Below are positions 1 to 13,160 of a DNA stretch of 64,000 bases, one piece after another. The stretch spans positions 1,140,119 to 1,204,118 of the forward strand of contig VZTJ01004775.1 of NCBI GenBank assembly GCA_013397795.1. The letters are read 5' to 3'. The position numbers were made by a program, and so were the translations under genes. Each line of letters opens with the position of its first letter. Position 1 is the first letter of the stretch. This DNA is from Orthonyx spaldingii. Lineage: Eukaryota > Chordata > Aves > Passeriformes > Orthonychidae. A model generated the notes under the pieces. That model made no database searches. It was not told where the DNA came from and was given only the letters and a program-made list of their open reading frames with translations.

Positions 1-3000
1 CCACCTCCTCTACGCATCCAGATAGTAACTATATTGAGCTCATATTAGCTAAAAACCTCCAAGTACCAAACCTCTAGAGATCTGCTGCACTTTTAACTCT
101 GCACTTAACAATAGGAGGGAAACCCTTTGCTTCCCCATTTTGCTGCCCATGTGGTAATCTTGCCAGAGATTGGGAAAAATTTTGTCGTCAGAGCCTGGTC
201 CAGATTGTTTCAGTAGTTTGGCCAATCCAGCAGCAAACATGAAAACAACCACTCTGCCCTTCTAGAATTTCATATCAATATTTTAGTCACCTTGAATTCC
301 ACAACCAGATCTTTTCTCTGACATAAGTTCAGAAAGCATCAGTGTATTTATCTTCACATCAGTTCAGGGCTTGAAACCCACTGGAACACTCCACAAACCA
401 AACCGGAAAAGGAACACTGGAAGGCAGCCGAGAAGCAGGATCAGAATGGTATGGACTTGACCAGCCTTCTGAAAAATCACTGGCTTCATTCCCTGTTGCT
501 GCTGCTGCTGCCTCATGTTGGCAAGTGCATGCAAAAGCAGATTGTCCGCCTACCTCCTACCCCAATCAGGGGAACATCTTGCCTCTGGCTGGTATCTCAC
601 TGCATTCAGCTGTAGTAAAAAGGGGGAAATATCAAGGACAACCAATCCAGCCAGGATGTTCTGCCAAGGTTGCAGTTCCTAGCTGAGGAAATAGTCCTCT
701 CAATTTTTCTCAGCTAGAAAGAGAGAGAGAATGTACACACACCCCCACCCCCATTATCCTAAAGCCCGCAGGTGCCAGCAATCCAAATAAACGTAGAGCA
801 ATTAACAGAATTAACACAGCTTTAAATAGCTTGGCACACCAGATGCGGACTCCTAGCAGGGTTCTATAAAATGTAAAGTTATTACAGATAAAACCATTAA
901 TCATCTGTTCAGAGACTTGTTCTAGATGCAAAACCCATTTCACTTAAAATGGCTAATAATCAGAAAGAAAGGCACAGATTTAACAGGAATGATTATGCCA
1001 TTCTCAAGCCCCATTTCCAAATGCCATTTTTCATCTCTGCCACCGTTCCCAAACCTCTGTGTTCCCTCTGCTTGCTAATGCTGATACAGTAAGAAAGCTT
1101 TGCAGGCATCACTCCCAGTCACCTCTCAGGATGCTAGAAATGAGACACCACCGCTCAGCCTCTTCCATTGTGGACAGAGGAGGTTAGTGACTTGTACATT
1201 ACACATTGCTGCTTTCCTGGATGCAGTTGTTACTGTTCCATTGTGTGCCATCAGCCCCATGCAGCTCACAGATACTTGATGCTCACCCTGATGAATTAAG
1301 TATTCAAGTACTAAGATCTGTGCTTAGAAAACACGAGCATGTGAGTTTTCCCCCTTTTGGCAATGTGAAGTCACCAGGAGCCACCATATGCAATATAACA
1401 ATCCTCCTGATATTCCCCTACGACCCATTTAAATAACTCCCATTTACTACATCTATGTCTAGATAGCTACAGGAAGCAGGGTGAGGGCCTGATCCTAACT
1501 CATCTTTGAGCTCTGATTACCATTTCTAACACTTCCACTTACAGAACTGTAGCTCAAAGAGTATTAAACTTTGTAAGTAGCAATTCAGAGCTAAAATTGC
1601 ATCTTTCACATATCTATATTAATCGCATTGACTTGCTTAGGAATCTAGATACATACACTGTTAATTCCAACTAAATGAATTCTGCCTGTGCAGTTGGAAG
1701 CAAGGAGGGAGATAAAACAATCCCAAAGCACAAATATTCAGTGCAACAGACAACATCAACAGAAGTAGACCAAAGCCAGAGAGTAGCAATGACAAAGAAT
1801 TAGAACAGAGAGTGTGTCAGAGACTACACAAAACCTGCTTGTATTATATCAAGCCCACTGCCTTTTCCATGCAGTTCAAGTAAAGAATGCTGCCCATTAG
1901 CTGCCTGTCCACTCCTGGGCTCCTCACACTTGACAGTTGGCTCACTGCTGTAGAGGTGGACCTGAGAGGAGGTGATCAGCCCACTCAGTTAACACTCAAA
2001 CGTCATCGTCCTTTCCTGTCTCCCTTGCTGGCACAGCTGAGCTGCCTGGATTTTTGTGGTGGGTAACAGCAGTGTTCCCCATTGCCCACAACACATATGC
2101 ACATTTCATGGCGATACTCCAACTTTCAGGGTCAGTCTGATGTTCCAAAAGAGGTGGCACTTGTCAAGTAGCTGAAAGTGCCTGCTTTATACACATGTAT
2201 AAAACAGAACAGTCTAGCAACTTCTCTCATATCATTTTATTAATATTAGTATATGGCAGGTCCTGACTCTCCAAAACTACTCTCATCTGTGCTTCTGTCT
2301 AATGATAGATCCTTAGCAATCTCTTTACTGCAACATAAGAAGCAACAAATGAAAATATATCTCCTATTTCTTTTCAGTATTCATCCAAACCAAGAGTTTA
2401 CTCATCTCAGTGAACTACCAAAGCCAAGTAAAGTGAAAGAAGCTCATTTACTTTCAGTTTAAGATGAGCACACCAGACTTTGGACAGCTGAGGTTAAGAC
2501 CACAGCATCCATTAGGGTGGGCCCACATTTGGCTAACAATATATGAAAAAAACAGCCAGAAATCGTCGCCAGAGTAATTGCCAAAGTAACCACCAGAGTA
2601 TCACCACTGCTCTGCTTATGACTTTGGACTCAGCTATGCTTGTCTGTCAATACATCCTGTCTTAGTTTGCTCAGTCTTGAACAGATAGGGATTAGACAAC
2701 ATCATATTTTTGTAAGGACTATTGTTTTAATATTTTATAGTTACCAATTAACTTTATTATATGTACCAAACACAGGCTATATTGCTCCAATCCCTATTAC
2801 ATTTTCAAATTTGTTGATATAAATATAGTTCTACACTTGTAAATACTCATTTTCTGAACCACAGCACATGGCACATTCCTTGCAGCCACAGAAACTCAGC
2901 AGGAGTTAGGTTCATTATGCAGGAAAGAAAAGCCTGATCCTGATGATCCTACTGCAAAGCAAGCACAGATGGCCACAACACCAGGACTGAGAGTCACATG

Positions 3001-4924
3001 CAGACAGCTCAGCTGGGATTCAGTGGAATGTTCTCTTACTGTTGTGACATATCAGCCCACTGGCTACACTTCCCAGTGGTGACACCGACCTCTACTGATA
3101 GTTTCCTCCCTAGGTACCTGTTCCAGTAGCTGTTGAAGAGAGTTGAACTGGGTTAGACCCCACTTTATTTTAGCTTCATAGATTCTCTTTAGCTTATAAG
3201 TATGGTGGCAGTACGTAGTTCAAACAACCCTGCAAAAAGAAACCTCCTACACCTTATGAATAGAAAGATCCAGTTTCTATGTTTGCTCAACACACCTTGC
3301 TTTAGAAGGTATGCTCAATTTACATACATACTCTATTATTCAGAATCTGGCTATAAATTACTTTTGTAAATTTTGTAGTAGTGCAGTAAGTTTAGGAGTT
3401 CAATGCCACTGAATGGCTGATGTGTGAATCATACTTTAAATTAATCCCCAAGAAGGTGTGTGTGCTCAGGCTGACCTAGAATGTCTACAAGATGCCGTCT
3501 GCTGACTGATAAGAGCTCCAGAGAACAAAATACTACATTGTAATAAATGTGATCTTAACAAGAATCTATATTTTTTAATTTGTGGATAAAGCTATGAAAA
3601 AGAAAAAAAAAAAAAACACCAACAGGTTTTTACTTCTGTGTTCATTATGGTTGTAGGATTCTACAGCCTTTGCTATATGAATTGCATTAAAGAAAGAATT
3701 TTACGAGTCTAGAGTTTTTTTCAGTACACAGTTGATAAAATAACATCTCCTCCATCTCCTATCCCAAAGCTAAAAACTCAGTTCCTGTCTTTAGATTTCC
3801 CCTGCTTTACTAATTGAAAAAGAATTCTAGCACTTCATTTTCATACTCCATTCAGTAAAGATTAATTTCATGAGGCAATTTAAAATTGTTTTCCTGTTTA
3901 ACAGGAATACTTTTCATGGACGTATGACGTCATGAGTAAACTTTCTAGAGACATGTCATGAGTACATCACTCTTCCACTTTTATATGTGTCCAGAAACAT
4001 TTGATGAAAGAGATGGATCAATAACTGAGGTTAGTTGACGTTATTTTGCAACAAGCACTCATCCAATATCATCATCCAAGAGCCAGAAATACTCTTATGG
4101 ATGCATATAAGCCAAGGTGACCAAGTTCTTTCCTGTGCCATGCATGAAGGAAGGCAATACTACTATGAGAAACCTCACTTTGGTAGAGTAGGCAAGGGCT
4201 AAGCTATGTAAGGAACAGAGGCTTTGAATAACCCCTAGCTAAAGCAAAGCTGGCAGCACACTGGACAAGACTATGGACTGTAGTTCCTGTGGGCCAAGCC
4301 ATTAATCCTTACTAAAAATGTAAGAACACGAGAAAGTGAAATATTAACCTCTGAAATATCCAGAGCAACATATACTTCAATAAAGAGTCTCTCCAAATCC
4401 AGTTCAATTTTAAGCTTTAACTGAATAGGTAACTGGAATCTCATTTTCCATTCTGGTCACACACGGAAGAAATCTCCCAAGATACACTGCTCTTATGGTG
4501 CAATTCCTAATATCTTGAACTCAAATCCAAGAGAAACCGTGCAAAGCATAGATATGCCCATCAGATCCTGCTCACTTTCAAAAATGAGCTGCAACACCAA
4601 CTTTTTGTCAGGACTGATCTTCATTTGAACATTCCCCAGCCTCAACTTGGATTGCTTGGAAGAAGGGTCTGTTCTGGACTCCTCCTTCATTTCCTTACCT
4701 GAGTTGACTCTTAAGAACAAGTAGGCAGGCATTTTATACCCATTCAGCTGCCAAGTTAAGAGACACTTTTGATGTAACAACTTCTAGTATTCCCCAGTAA
4801 GAACCTCAATGAGTTGTGACTCTGTACAGAAGACATGGGCTATCCCTGCCAGGTGGAAGAGGAACAAAAGGAGAGATGGGTAGGATTTCCTTCTTATCTA
4901 TTGTTCTACCAAAGTCAGGCTCTA

Positions 4925-5010
4925 TGATGTTGACTAAGACACATCATACCTGTGCCTCAGTTGCATTTGAAGGAAAAGGATAATGACATTTACTCCCTTT
5001 GGTACTGTAT
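4925..5010 (+). mobile_element. MIR-like SINE fragment, sense, short
   Basis: Only the 3' part is recognisable: cctgtgcctcagttgcattt followed by ggataatgacatttactccc, as in MIR cctcagtttcc...ataatgacacttac. Confidence 0.4.
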
Positions 5011-5720
5011 TTTAACTGATGGTTTGAAAGAAGACAAAATCTCTGTGGTCACTTTGATAAAATTACCTACTGGGCTCTGTCTGAAGGGAACTATCAGCTA
5101 ACATTATTAAAGAGTATCAAAAAGGAAAAATCTTAAAGACTACAGGGATGGTGAGGTTTGTTCCTCAATGCCTTGACTCCTTCAGATGAATTAACAGTCA
5201 GAAGTTGACATTGTGTGACTGTACCCCTGTGCATGCTTACCTCTGACCTTTTATCTCCCATGACTTACAGATACTGCCTAGAAATCTGTATCCTCCCTCT
5301 TCCTTTTTTCCTGGCTCACAGTATGAGCATAGACTTTCTGTGTTGGAAAGACTGACAAACACATTCTTCTTTTCTCCCATCCTTGCTAAATGATTCCCTA
5401 AAAATGCTACTAGAAAAACCAGCTGAATCAAGTGCCTTCTCCAGAGAGGCTGAAATTCATCACTCAGCTAAATGTTAACATTGACACCATGAACCACAGA
5501 GGACTTAAATTATGCCTGGTTTGACAGAAATAGGATTATACATTTTCTCCTATTTCACTCTAGTAGTTAGTCGCGTGAAAAAAGGCTAGCACATCCAATC
5601 TTTTATGGTTATAGGATGGTGTGCATATGTAAACCTATAGGCAAGAAAACAAGGGTAGCACAATGTCACTCCTTCTGGCAGCACGGCAGAGGTCTGGCAG
5701 GGCAACATAAGTTTTGTAGC

Positions 5721-5822
5721 TAGATTAAAAAATTTGGTTTTAATAATAATTATTTGATGTTTAATATTAATTATGTAATTAAACTAATTAATTAAATTTT
5801 AATAATAATTTTAAAATAATCC
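5721..5822. repeat. AT-rich tract with a 14-bp direct repeat
   Basis: About 100 bp contain almost no G or C. TTTTAATAATAATT occurs exactly twice (5738-5751 and 5797-5810), separated by TAAT/ATTA-rich palindromic sequence. Its function is unknown; such tracts can unwind or form hairpins, or bind homeodomain proteins or matrix proteins. Confidence 0.8.
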
Positions 5823-8697
5823 TTCTCAAAATGTTACTTCTTTTTCAGTGCTGTCAAAGTCCAGAAACAGGTGTTTCAGCTTTCAGCTGCTCAGTTCAGA
5901 ATGCCTCTTGCTCATCTTGGCTTCATGTCATTTCCCATACTCATACATGAAAGCAAAAGCTATTCTTCACTGTGTACCACAAGGTCTTTCAGGATTTTTG
6001 CCCAAGCATCCAATATGTGTTGGCAGCAAGACAATAATCTGGGAAATGTTCAGTTGACCAACCATATATCCCTTCTGACTCTGAGCTAATACAGAAATAT
6101 CAAATGCAAACCAGCCCAGGATCTAAGAGTATAAGCTTTACCCAATGAGAAAACACCATCATATTTCCCTCCCCATCTATTGGTCTACTCAGAATTCTCT
6201 CAGCATCATGCCTCCTATCATATTGCTCTCAATTTCCAAATGCCGCCGTTCCCATCTCCAAATTAAATCTTGCCAGAAGTAAGTGGGATTTTCTTCTTAT
6301 TAGCTTAAGAATGTCAGCAGCAGCTACTCAAAATGCTGGCCTGTGTCTCCATTGTTTTACATTGTTACAACAGTGGTACTCAAAAACTGGATGAAGGCCT
6401 TGTGTTGGATAATCTGCAAATGCACAGAGAAAGTGACTGACATTCTTGACAATCAAGACACACAGTGTACAGCTGCAACAGGAGACTGATCTGCCACAGC
6501 AGCAGCAATGCAATTGGAAGTTTAAGAGTGAGAGGCAACCAAAAACTTTACGGACCTCTGGATATGGAATCTTAGGAATCAGGGTCACAATCATCACCCA
6601 GTCTATTTGGAATGCTCTGTCAGAGAATAGTAATGAGAGACCAAGATTAAGAACAAGTAATATTTTCAGGCATGGAATCATATTCAATCTTTGGCCATAT
6701 TTTGTCTGTTTCTACATAATGCCACTAGCCTCTTCCTTTCTTTTTCAAATGTTACATTTATTCGATAATACAGATAGGAAGCAGACCCAAGCACACTAGG
6801 ACAACTGGAGCAGCAGTATTGGATTAACATGTATGGGCAATTAGTGCCACTGATGTGGTACCTTCCTCCACTGTACCTCAGTGCAATCCCCCCACTGTTG
6901 ATTCATGACTCTCCTCTTATGCATTCCTGTGCCTCTGTTAAATCACTGCTGTGGAAGGAGATCTTGGGCACCCAAAAGCTTTTGGGCTTAGGGAGGGAGG
7001 GGTTCTTACAACTACAACTTTCTCTGTCTGCCTGTTTTCCTGTTTTACTCTGCCTCCAGTTTTAGGCTGCCTTTCATCTGCACCTTTAGCCTCCTCCCAA
7101 GTGTGACATTCCAGTCAGAAAAACTCATCCCCAAACAGAAACCACATAATCACGACACATCAAACAGTCCTGAAAAAGACCTGGCTTGCAGATAGCATCT
7201 GAGATACACATACAGCAACTGGGTACACTCATGAACCATTTTGAAATCTGGCTTCTAAAAGTTAAATTGCAGACAGAAGTGATCTAAGCTTTCACAGCTT
7301 TCTCCCATCACAGCCAGATGGTGCCTGACCCCTGTAATAATTTCTGCCATATTCCACCCATATGCAAGCCTCACTGCTCCCATCAAGCTGTTAATACCAA
7401 TCAACATTTTTCAGAATTGAGATTTTAATAAAGTATTGATAGAAAAATGTGAAGATTTCATAAATTCTCTCATGAATACCCATTCTCTAGGGATCACCTT
7501 AGGCTCTTCTAAAGCACCTCCATCTGTACTATTTAAGCCCTGCTCCAAGTAAATCAAATCTGAATGGCTGGCTACCTAATCCCAGGAAATATTCTGATTC
7601 TCTCCGTTCCCTAGCAATTGGATATTGAAATACCATTTTCTCCTCTTTGCCCACACAGCTAAATTTCCCACCCTGCCGCTTTCCATCTTTGATTACTGAA
7701 AACTCCTCCCTGAAGCCCTTCATTACATGCAAAACACAGCTGTTTCTTGTTACCTTTCTTGTCCTCTTTCTGGCCATACAAGTGTCATTAAACCCATTAA
7801 TGGATCCTTTTGCCTTTCCACCTTCAGTCAGTGCTTCTCCCTGTTTAACAATCACTATCTGTTAAAGAACTGTCACACCTTCCCTGACGCCCATTAAAAT
7901 TATTTCTGTTCAATTGTCTCAAGATGTGTTCCTGTATCTCCTCCTAGCCCATCTCTACATCTGGTTTCATCCATCATAGGATATACACCAGCTTCCCTCC
8001 AAATTTCCTCTTAGAAAACTTTTGTTAAAAACCCAAGCTGCTCCAGTACTGACAAATGAGAGACTGAGCATCCTTTTTGGCCACAGAGGAAGAAACATAA
8101 GCTTAAAACACAAGTTATAGGGACTGATTTATGGAATATGCAGACAAGCTATGCAGGAAGCCAAGTAAAGTTCTCCACAGCTGGTTCTGGAACCAGACAC
8201 ATTATAAGCATACAAGTACTGCACTAACCCAGTTCTGCCTCCTCCAGGATCAAAGCTGGCTGAAAGCATTACTGGACCACTACTTTAAGTGGGTTGCTTT
8301 TGAGCAGACTATAGCTCTAAAGCAGCCATCAAGTCAAGACATCTGCTCATACACATCTCCTGTCATTGCCTAGTCAAGTGAAGATTACAAAGCACATTTG
8401 ATTATCTGTTTTCTTCCTCTCATTCTTAAGTGGTTGCCTGGGTTTTTCTTCCCACAGAGCATTATGAGCCTGGGATGACTATGCTGGCAGCTCTTAACAC
8501 ATTGTGCAAGCTGATAGAATACAAATGATTATATAAATAATAAAGCTGCTGAAGATTTTCTTGTCACTGCTTTCTTTGCTCCATTGGCTTGACTTAGAGC
8601 ACACATAAAAATGGCCTCTGCTAAGTGTTATGTTCATAGGATCCATAAATAAAATTAAGATCCTGATTTAAAGAGACACTAAGAAGCTGTATCTCCT

Positions 8698-8752
8698 CCT
8701 GATTTCAATCAAACTGGGATGCTCAGTGCCTAGGAAAATCAGGCCCAAGGCT
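8698..8752. repeat. Fragment of an old amniote interspersed repeat, family unknown
   Basis: The phrase gctcagtgcctaggaaaatc followed by aggccc resembles a repeat I have seen in reptile and bird genomes (gctcagcacctctgaaaatc aggccc). I cannot name the family. Confidence 0.3.
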
Positions 8753-10054
8753 CTATAGATGTAAGCAGAAGGATTTGATCTCTGTATGACAGTTTATATT
8801 CAAACAGCAAAGTTTCATTTCCCATGCAAGATGATCACACGCCCTTCTCTAGCATATGTATATCCCTTTAATCCAGAGGTCAGGCAGGAGAGCAACTTCA
8901 GACTCTGACAACCCTTCCTCATATCAGATGCCTGGCACATAACATACAAACTCTGACACCACGAGTCGAGCATCAGTAGGATGATGACTTGTCAAGGCAG
9001 TAACAGCCACAGAACAATATCTAGCTCAGCATTGCTGCTTCCATGACTCCTATATGAAACCTCAGCTCCCCCTTCCCTCTAATATTAAATGTTCATACCA
9101 AGAGGAAATTGTGAAAACCCTCTGGGTTGCAAATAAAATTATATCCACCCAGCCACACCCTATGATAAACAACATTACTGCAGATCACAACCTTAACGAG
9201 AAAACTCTTACAAGAAACTTTTATTCCAGGCTAGATAGGAAGCTGGCTGACAGAAGATCTTGTTTTTTCAGTAAGGTTTTTATAACACATTGTGGAGTCA
9301 TCAATATCTGTATCCCCATCAATCACAGTGATAATCACAAATTATATTAGAAGAGAGAGGAAAGAAGACAAAAGATGACTGCAAAACAGCACCAAAACTA
9401 AACTACCAAATTTGGGATTTGGACTGAACTCATCCTTTTCTTAACTGTTTTGTTTTGGGGTTTTTTCCCAAGGATCACTATTCTGGTTCCTACTGCTAGC
9501 CAGGCAGTCCAATCTCTATTACCCATGCGTGAATTTTCTCAAAGTTGTGGATTAACTATGTGACAAGTGCAGCCAGCGAGAGTAAGACAATGTGGTTTTC
9601 AGAACCAGCGGGCTCTTCCTGACCAATGCAGCCACTCAAGTACACAGACTTAGCAACACAGTGTAAGGACTGTGTGATCTCAGTTGCTTGTCTCAAATAC
9701 TGTTAAGGCCACAGAACGACTCTTCCATGAGATGAGCACAGAATGGAGTGACAGGACAGCGCTAACTCCAGGCAGAGGTGAGATCTGGTCAGCATATCCT
9801 GGATAATGCATACAGACAAAACTTCCCACTGTGGCATACTTGGTAAAGAAGCAACTTCTCCTACACATATCACTGGTCAAACAAAGATCACCCCAAGTTA
9901 TGGGACAGATGGCATCTATGACCACTGAGGGACTCCCCCTACTTCCCAATCCCTTCCCCAGATATGCCTCCATGGATACCGGGAACTTGCACTGTAAATT
10001 AAGCCACCATGACCAAGAACGTGAGATACGATAGAGGTGATTCTACTGTCCAAG

Positions 10055-10630
10055 TGTTATCTCAAGCCTAGGGGGAGGTAAACAAAGCTATGAGAGGAGA
10101 ATGTATAACTCATAATGGACATAAAGAATGCAGAATTTATGGGCCACAAGGAAAGCAACTGTGCTGAATCAGCTTGGACTGGGTAAAAGCTAATTCCGTC
10201 AGGGGGACATTGTGACCACTGACTCACAACCCACTGACTCAAGAAACCCACCAACTAAGAAAAAGAGGTAAGCATGGGACTAAATAGCATTAGGAGCAAG
10301 GGAATCATTCAACCAATAGAATAAAAGGCGTGTGTAACCAATGAGCATTAATTCCTTTGTTTGCAAATATATAAAAATAGTGAAAAGTTTTGAGTGACCT
10401 CAGGGTCCCCACCACTGAGAAGCCCAGGGTGAAGAAGGACCAGCGGGAGGCCACTGGATGCACAGGTGGTGACTATCTTCTGCTTAATCTTTCTCTTTTC
10501 TCTCTTTTCTACTTCTTTCTATCTCCCTACCTCACATTTTCTTGTTCAATAAAATCCATACTATTGACTTCAGCATACGGTTTCATGTGCACTCTAATTC
10601 AGAGAGAGGCATCTCTCAATTGTCATAACA
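10055..10630 (+). mobile_element. Solo LTR of an avian endogenous retrovirus (ERVL-like)
   Basis: The 576-bp segment is bounded by the perfect terminal inverted repeat TGTTAT...ATAACA. It has ordered promoter and processing signals on the plus strand: CCAAT boxes at 10313-10317 and 10338-10342, a TATA box (tatataaaaa) around 10367-10377, and a polyadenylation signal AATAAA at 10548-10553, with a CT-rich stretch before it. No primer binding site or gag/pol reading frame follows, so it is a solo LTR. The flanking 5-mers ccaag and catgg are poor matches, implying an old insertion or slightly wrong borders. The family name is a guess from the termini. Confidence 0.7.
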
Positions 10631-11206
10631 CATGGTACACTTCATGTCCACATGCCACGTGATTGCCACACCTCCATTACACCCTCATGCTGCATTCTCC
10701 TTGCAAAATTTACACTTTTTATGCTATCTTCAACTTTCATTTTTCTGTTTTATTCTATTTCTGTATCTTCCTGGAAAATGTAGATCTAACTGTAGTCCCA
10801 GGTGAAATCCAGAACCTTAAAAAGTATCCTAAATAAGCTTCTGATTATGATTTTTTCATCTCAAAATGCTACTTAGTAATCAAAGGCCATTTGTCTTTTT
10901 ATAACGGTTATTGCCTCAGTGCCTAGAAGACAGCAACACTTTCTTCTGAAGGGCTAACAGCCTAGGGAAAACATCTCTCCTACTACCATGAGCATTTTTT
11001 CTGTAATCCAAGCACTAGAAGTATGAATCTGCCCTTAAGCTCAGGAGTTTTCCAGCCTTCTATCCAGCTGAAGTATATCCTTACAGAGCTGTTGCAGTTA
11101 TCAGTGTAAAATTAAGCATCACAGAAATAACTGATTGTGTAAGGCAGGAAAGAGTGATGACTTCAACAAATCAAAAGCACAGAAACAATGAATTTGAAAT
11201 AGTTAC

Positions 11207-11368
11207 CTCTTTGAGGCAGCCCATGAAGTTATTGCTCACTGGAGACCCAGGTAAATCAGCAGTACTGGGGCTCCCTCCCACATAAAAGAAGTCATCTGAG
11301 CCCAGCATGGTGTAGTCCTCCTGCGTGTAGCCCGTGGTGGTAAGGATGCCATCCACAGAGATTGTCAC
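11207..11368 (-). CDS. NRXN3: Neurexin LNS2 domain exon (3' half), probable NRXN3
   Basis: This 162-nt exon has 54 codons, phase 0 at both ends, and continues LNS2 from VTISVDGILTTTGY to FMGCLKE. The acceptor is ccctcaaacag|GTG and the donor GAG|gtaact. Met21 in DYTMLGSD corresponds to the third calcium ligand of neurexin-1-alpha LNS2, so with Asp52 and Leu69 of the preceding exon the full calcium site appears intact. The translation beyond KE reads into intron and is not coding. The following neurexin exon (expected to begin VVYKNND) was not found below 11207, so the downstream intron is longer than 11.2 kb. This exon is almost invariant among neurexin paralogues, so its assignment to NRXN3 rests on the 302-nt exon. 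Confidence 0.95.
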
Positions 11369-11744
11369 CTGTTTGAGGGACACAATGGACAGAGAAAATC
11401 CAAGCAATGATCTTACAATCCTGAACAGAACAACTTACCTTCCCTATAATTTTATGCCAGTTTTATTCAGGATTTTGTTGAGATTTTTGATGCATTTTTT
11501 TTTTAGTTCAGTCGAGCTCTATTTTCTGGTCTGATTTTCTCACAGAGAAATGCTTCAGCATCTGCTTCTCCACTTTCTGGTGCATCAGCACTCTCAGGCC
11601 TACCCAGCAGCCTACCCACCCAGATGCTTTCCATCTATTCAGGCCAGAAAATATAACTGTCCTTGAAAGACATTTCTCATATTAGCTGATTTTATGATTA
11701 ATTAGAATTTATTTTAATGATTACAGTTAGTTATGGTTGTTAGT

Positions 11745-11760
11745 AAAAAAAAAAAAAAAA
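11745..11760. repeat. Poly(A) run, 16 bases
   Basis: Sixteen A residues in the intron between the SS2 microexon and the next exon; no retrocopy is evident before it. Confidence 0.9.
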
Positions 11761-12540
11761 CAAACACTAATGAAGACAAGGTTGGTATTTTTTATTTTTT
11801 AAGTTTCTTTTGCTCATGGCACACTTACAATCATGCATTCAGGGATGGGGGGAGAGGGAACTCACTTTCAATACATTATGGATGTGCATGCCATGTACCT
11901 GGAGAAACACACACCCACCACCCACTACAAAGAAACAAACAAAAAAAAAGAAAAAAAAAAAAGGAATAAAAAAAAAGAAAAAAATGTGCAAACTAACCCA
12001 TAACTAAAATATAATCAGAAAATAAATCAAAATAAAATCAAATAAATCAACCACACACCAACAAATGTGATAGAAGTGGATATGAGAAAGAAAGAAGATA
12101 CAAAGCGTGCACACACTGCACTTTGACATGTCATGCCAATATATTTGAGGCTCAGAAAGGTGACAGGAAAAAAGCAAAAAAGAGAGAGAAGGAGAAGAAA
12201 AAGGGAGAGAAAATCATTTCACACTCGCATGCAATCAAAAATAAAAATACCAAACAAAGTTCATAATAACAAAAAAACTCAAAACCAAACAGAAATGTCC
12301 CCAAAATATTTAACCACAAGCACACGGAGGGTGAAGGGTGACAAAAGGAGAACGTGGGAAAGGAGGAAGTGAATTTTATGTGTTTTGCTTAGATATTATT
12401 AGTGGTTTCAAGGGAAGATGGAGGAAAATAGATCGAGGCCAGGAGGAGACGGGTGAGTCACCAGACGTGGACATGCCATGCAGAGTGTGTACTGAAACAA
12501 ACAACCGGCTGAGCTCCTGTTGGCCACGCAGGCACAGGTC

Positions 12541-12640
12541 AGAGAGAGAGAGAGAAAGTGAGAGAGAGAGCAAGAGGGAGAAGGAGGAGAGAAAGCAGAG
12601 GGAGGGAAGTGGGGGAAAATCAGGAGAAAGAGGACAACTC
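12541..12640. repeat. AG-rich simple repeat
   Basis: An (AG)7 run at 12541-12554 grades into GA-rich sequence with GGAGA and GGGAG units. On the neurexin transcript it is CU-rich. Confidence 0.85.
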
Positions 12641-13160
12641 TGGCCAGTTTGCCTGTAATAGCCATTGCCACAACAAAAGGGTGAGAGAAAAAGAGAGCCT
12701 TCACCACCATGGACTAGAGGCCCTGCAATGGTTCTGATCTAGAAACCTTCAGAGTTAAAAAAACAAACCAAAAGCCAAGAAAAAAAGCCAAATTAAAACA
12801 AAAGCAAAAAAAAAGAAATCTAAACTCAAAAACATGGGAAAAAACTCCCAACAATTTATCACTGGAAGAGAAAAGAGGAACTAAAGACAGAGGTGAAGAA
12901 AACAATGAAAGAAATGTCCAAACCCCATTTCCAGAAGAGCTGTGTTAGTTGCTTTTGATGCTCATTTTTCTATTCAAAAAGAAGAGAGGGGGGAGGGAAA
13001 AAAAAAGGAAGGGTAAAAAAAAGTGTTTTCAATGAAATTAGAATAAAATTAAAGGAAGCAGTAAGCATAAAGGAGGGGGGGGAAAAGAGCAGGTAGGGGG
13101 AGGAAAAGGCAGGTAACACACGGCAAACCCAAAAGAAGAGACAATAAGAATGATATCTAC

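Larger units (their letters stand above)
1..11206 (-). other. Downstream neurexin intron (partial)
   Basis: This is the 5' part, in transcript sense, of the intron after the 162-nt LNS2 exon; its far end is outside the window. Apart from the solo LTR at 10055-10630, the AT tract at 5721-5822, MIR-like pieces and a polyA run at 3603-3616, I see no gene-like structure. Short open frames on both strands lack splice sites or known domains. In particular 1-4900, 5823-8690 and 8760-10050 hold nothing I recognise. Confidence 0.8.
11369..13160 (-). other. Neurexin intron between SS2 microexon and next LNS2 exon
   Basis: This intron of 1,792 nt is unusually biased. About 11930-13130 is almost all A and G on the plus strand, so the pre-mRNA is C/U-rich here. 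Runs include a polyA of 16 at 11745-11760, A-rich sequence at 11938-12060, an AG dinucleotide run at 12541-12554, and G runs at about 13070-13110 that become C runs about 50-90 nt after the SS2 donors. The open frames reported by translation here are products of this low complexity. Confidence 0.85.

Noticed and set aside
11171..11206. Extension TISNSLFLCF after CLKE
   Set aside because: Lies past the donor GAG|gtaact, so it is intron.
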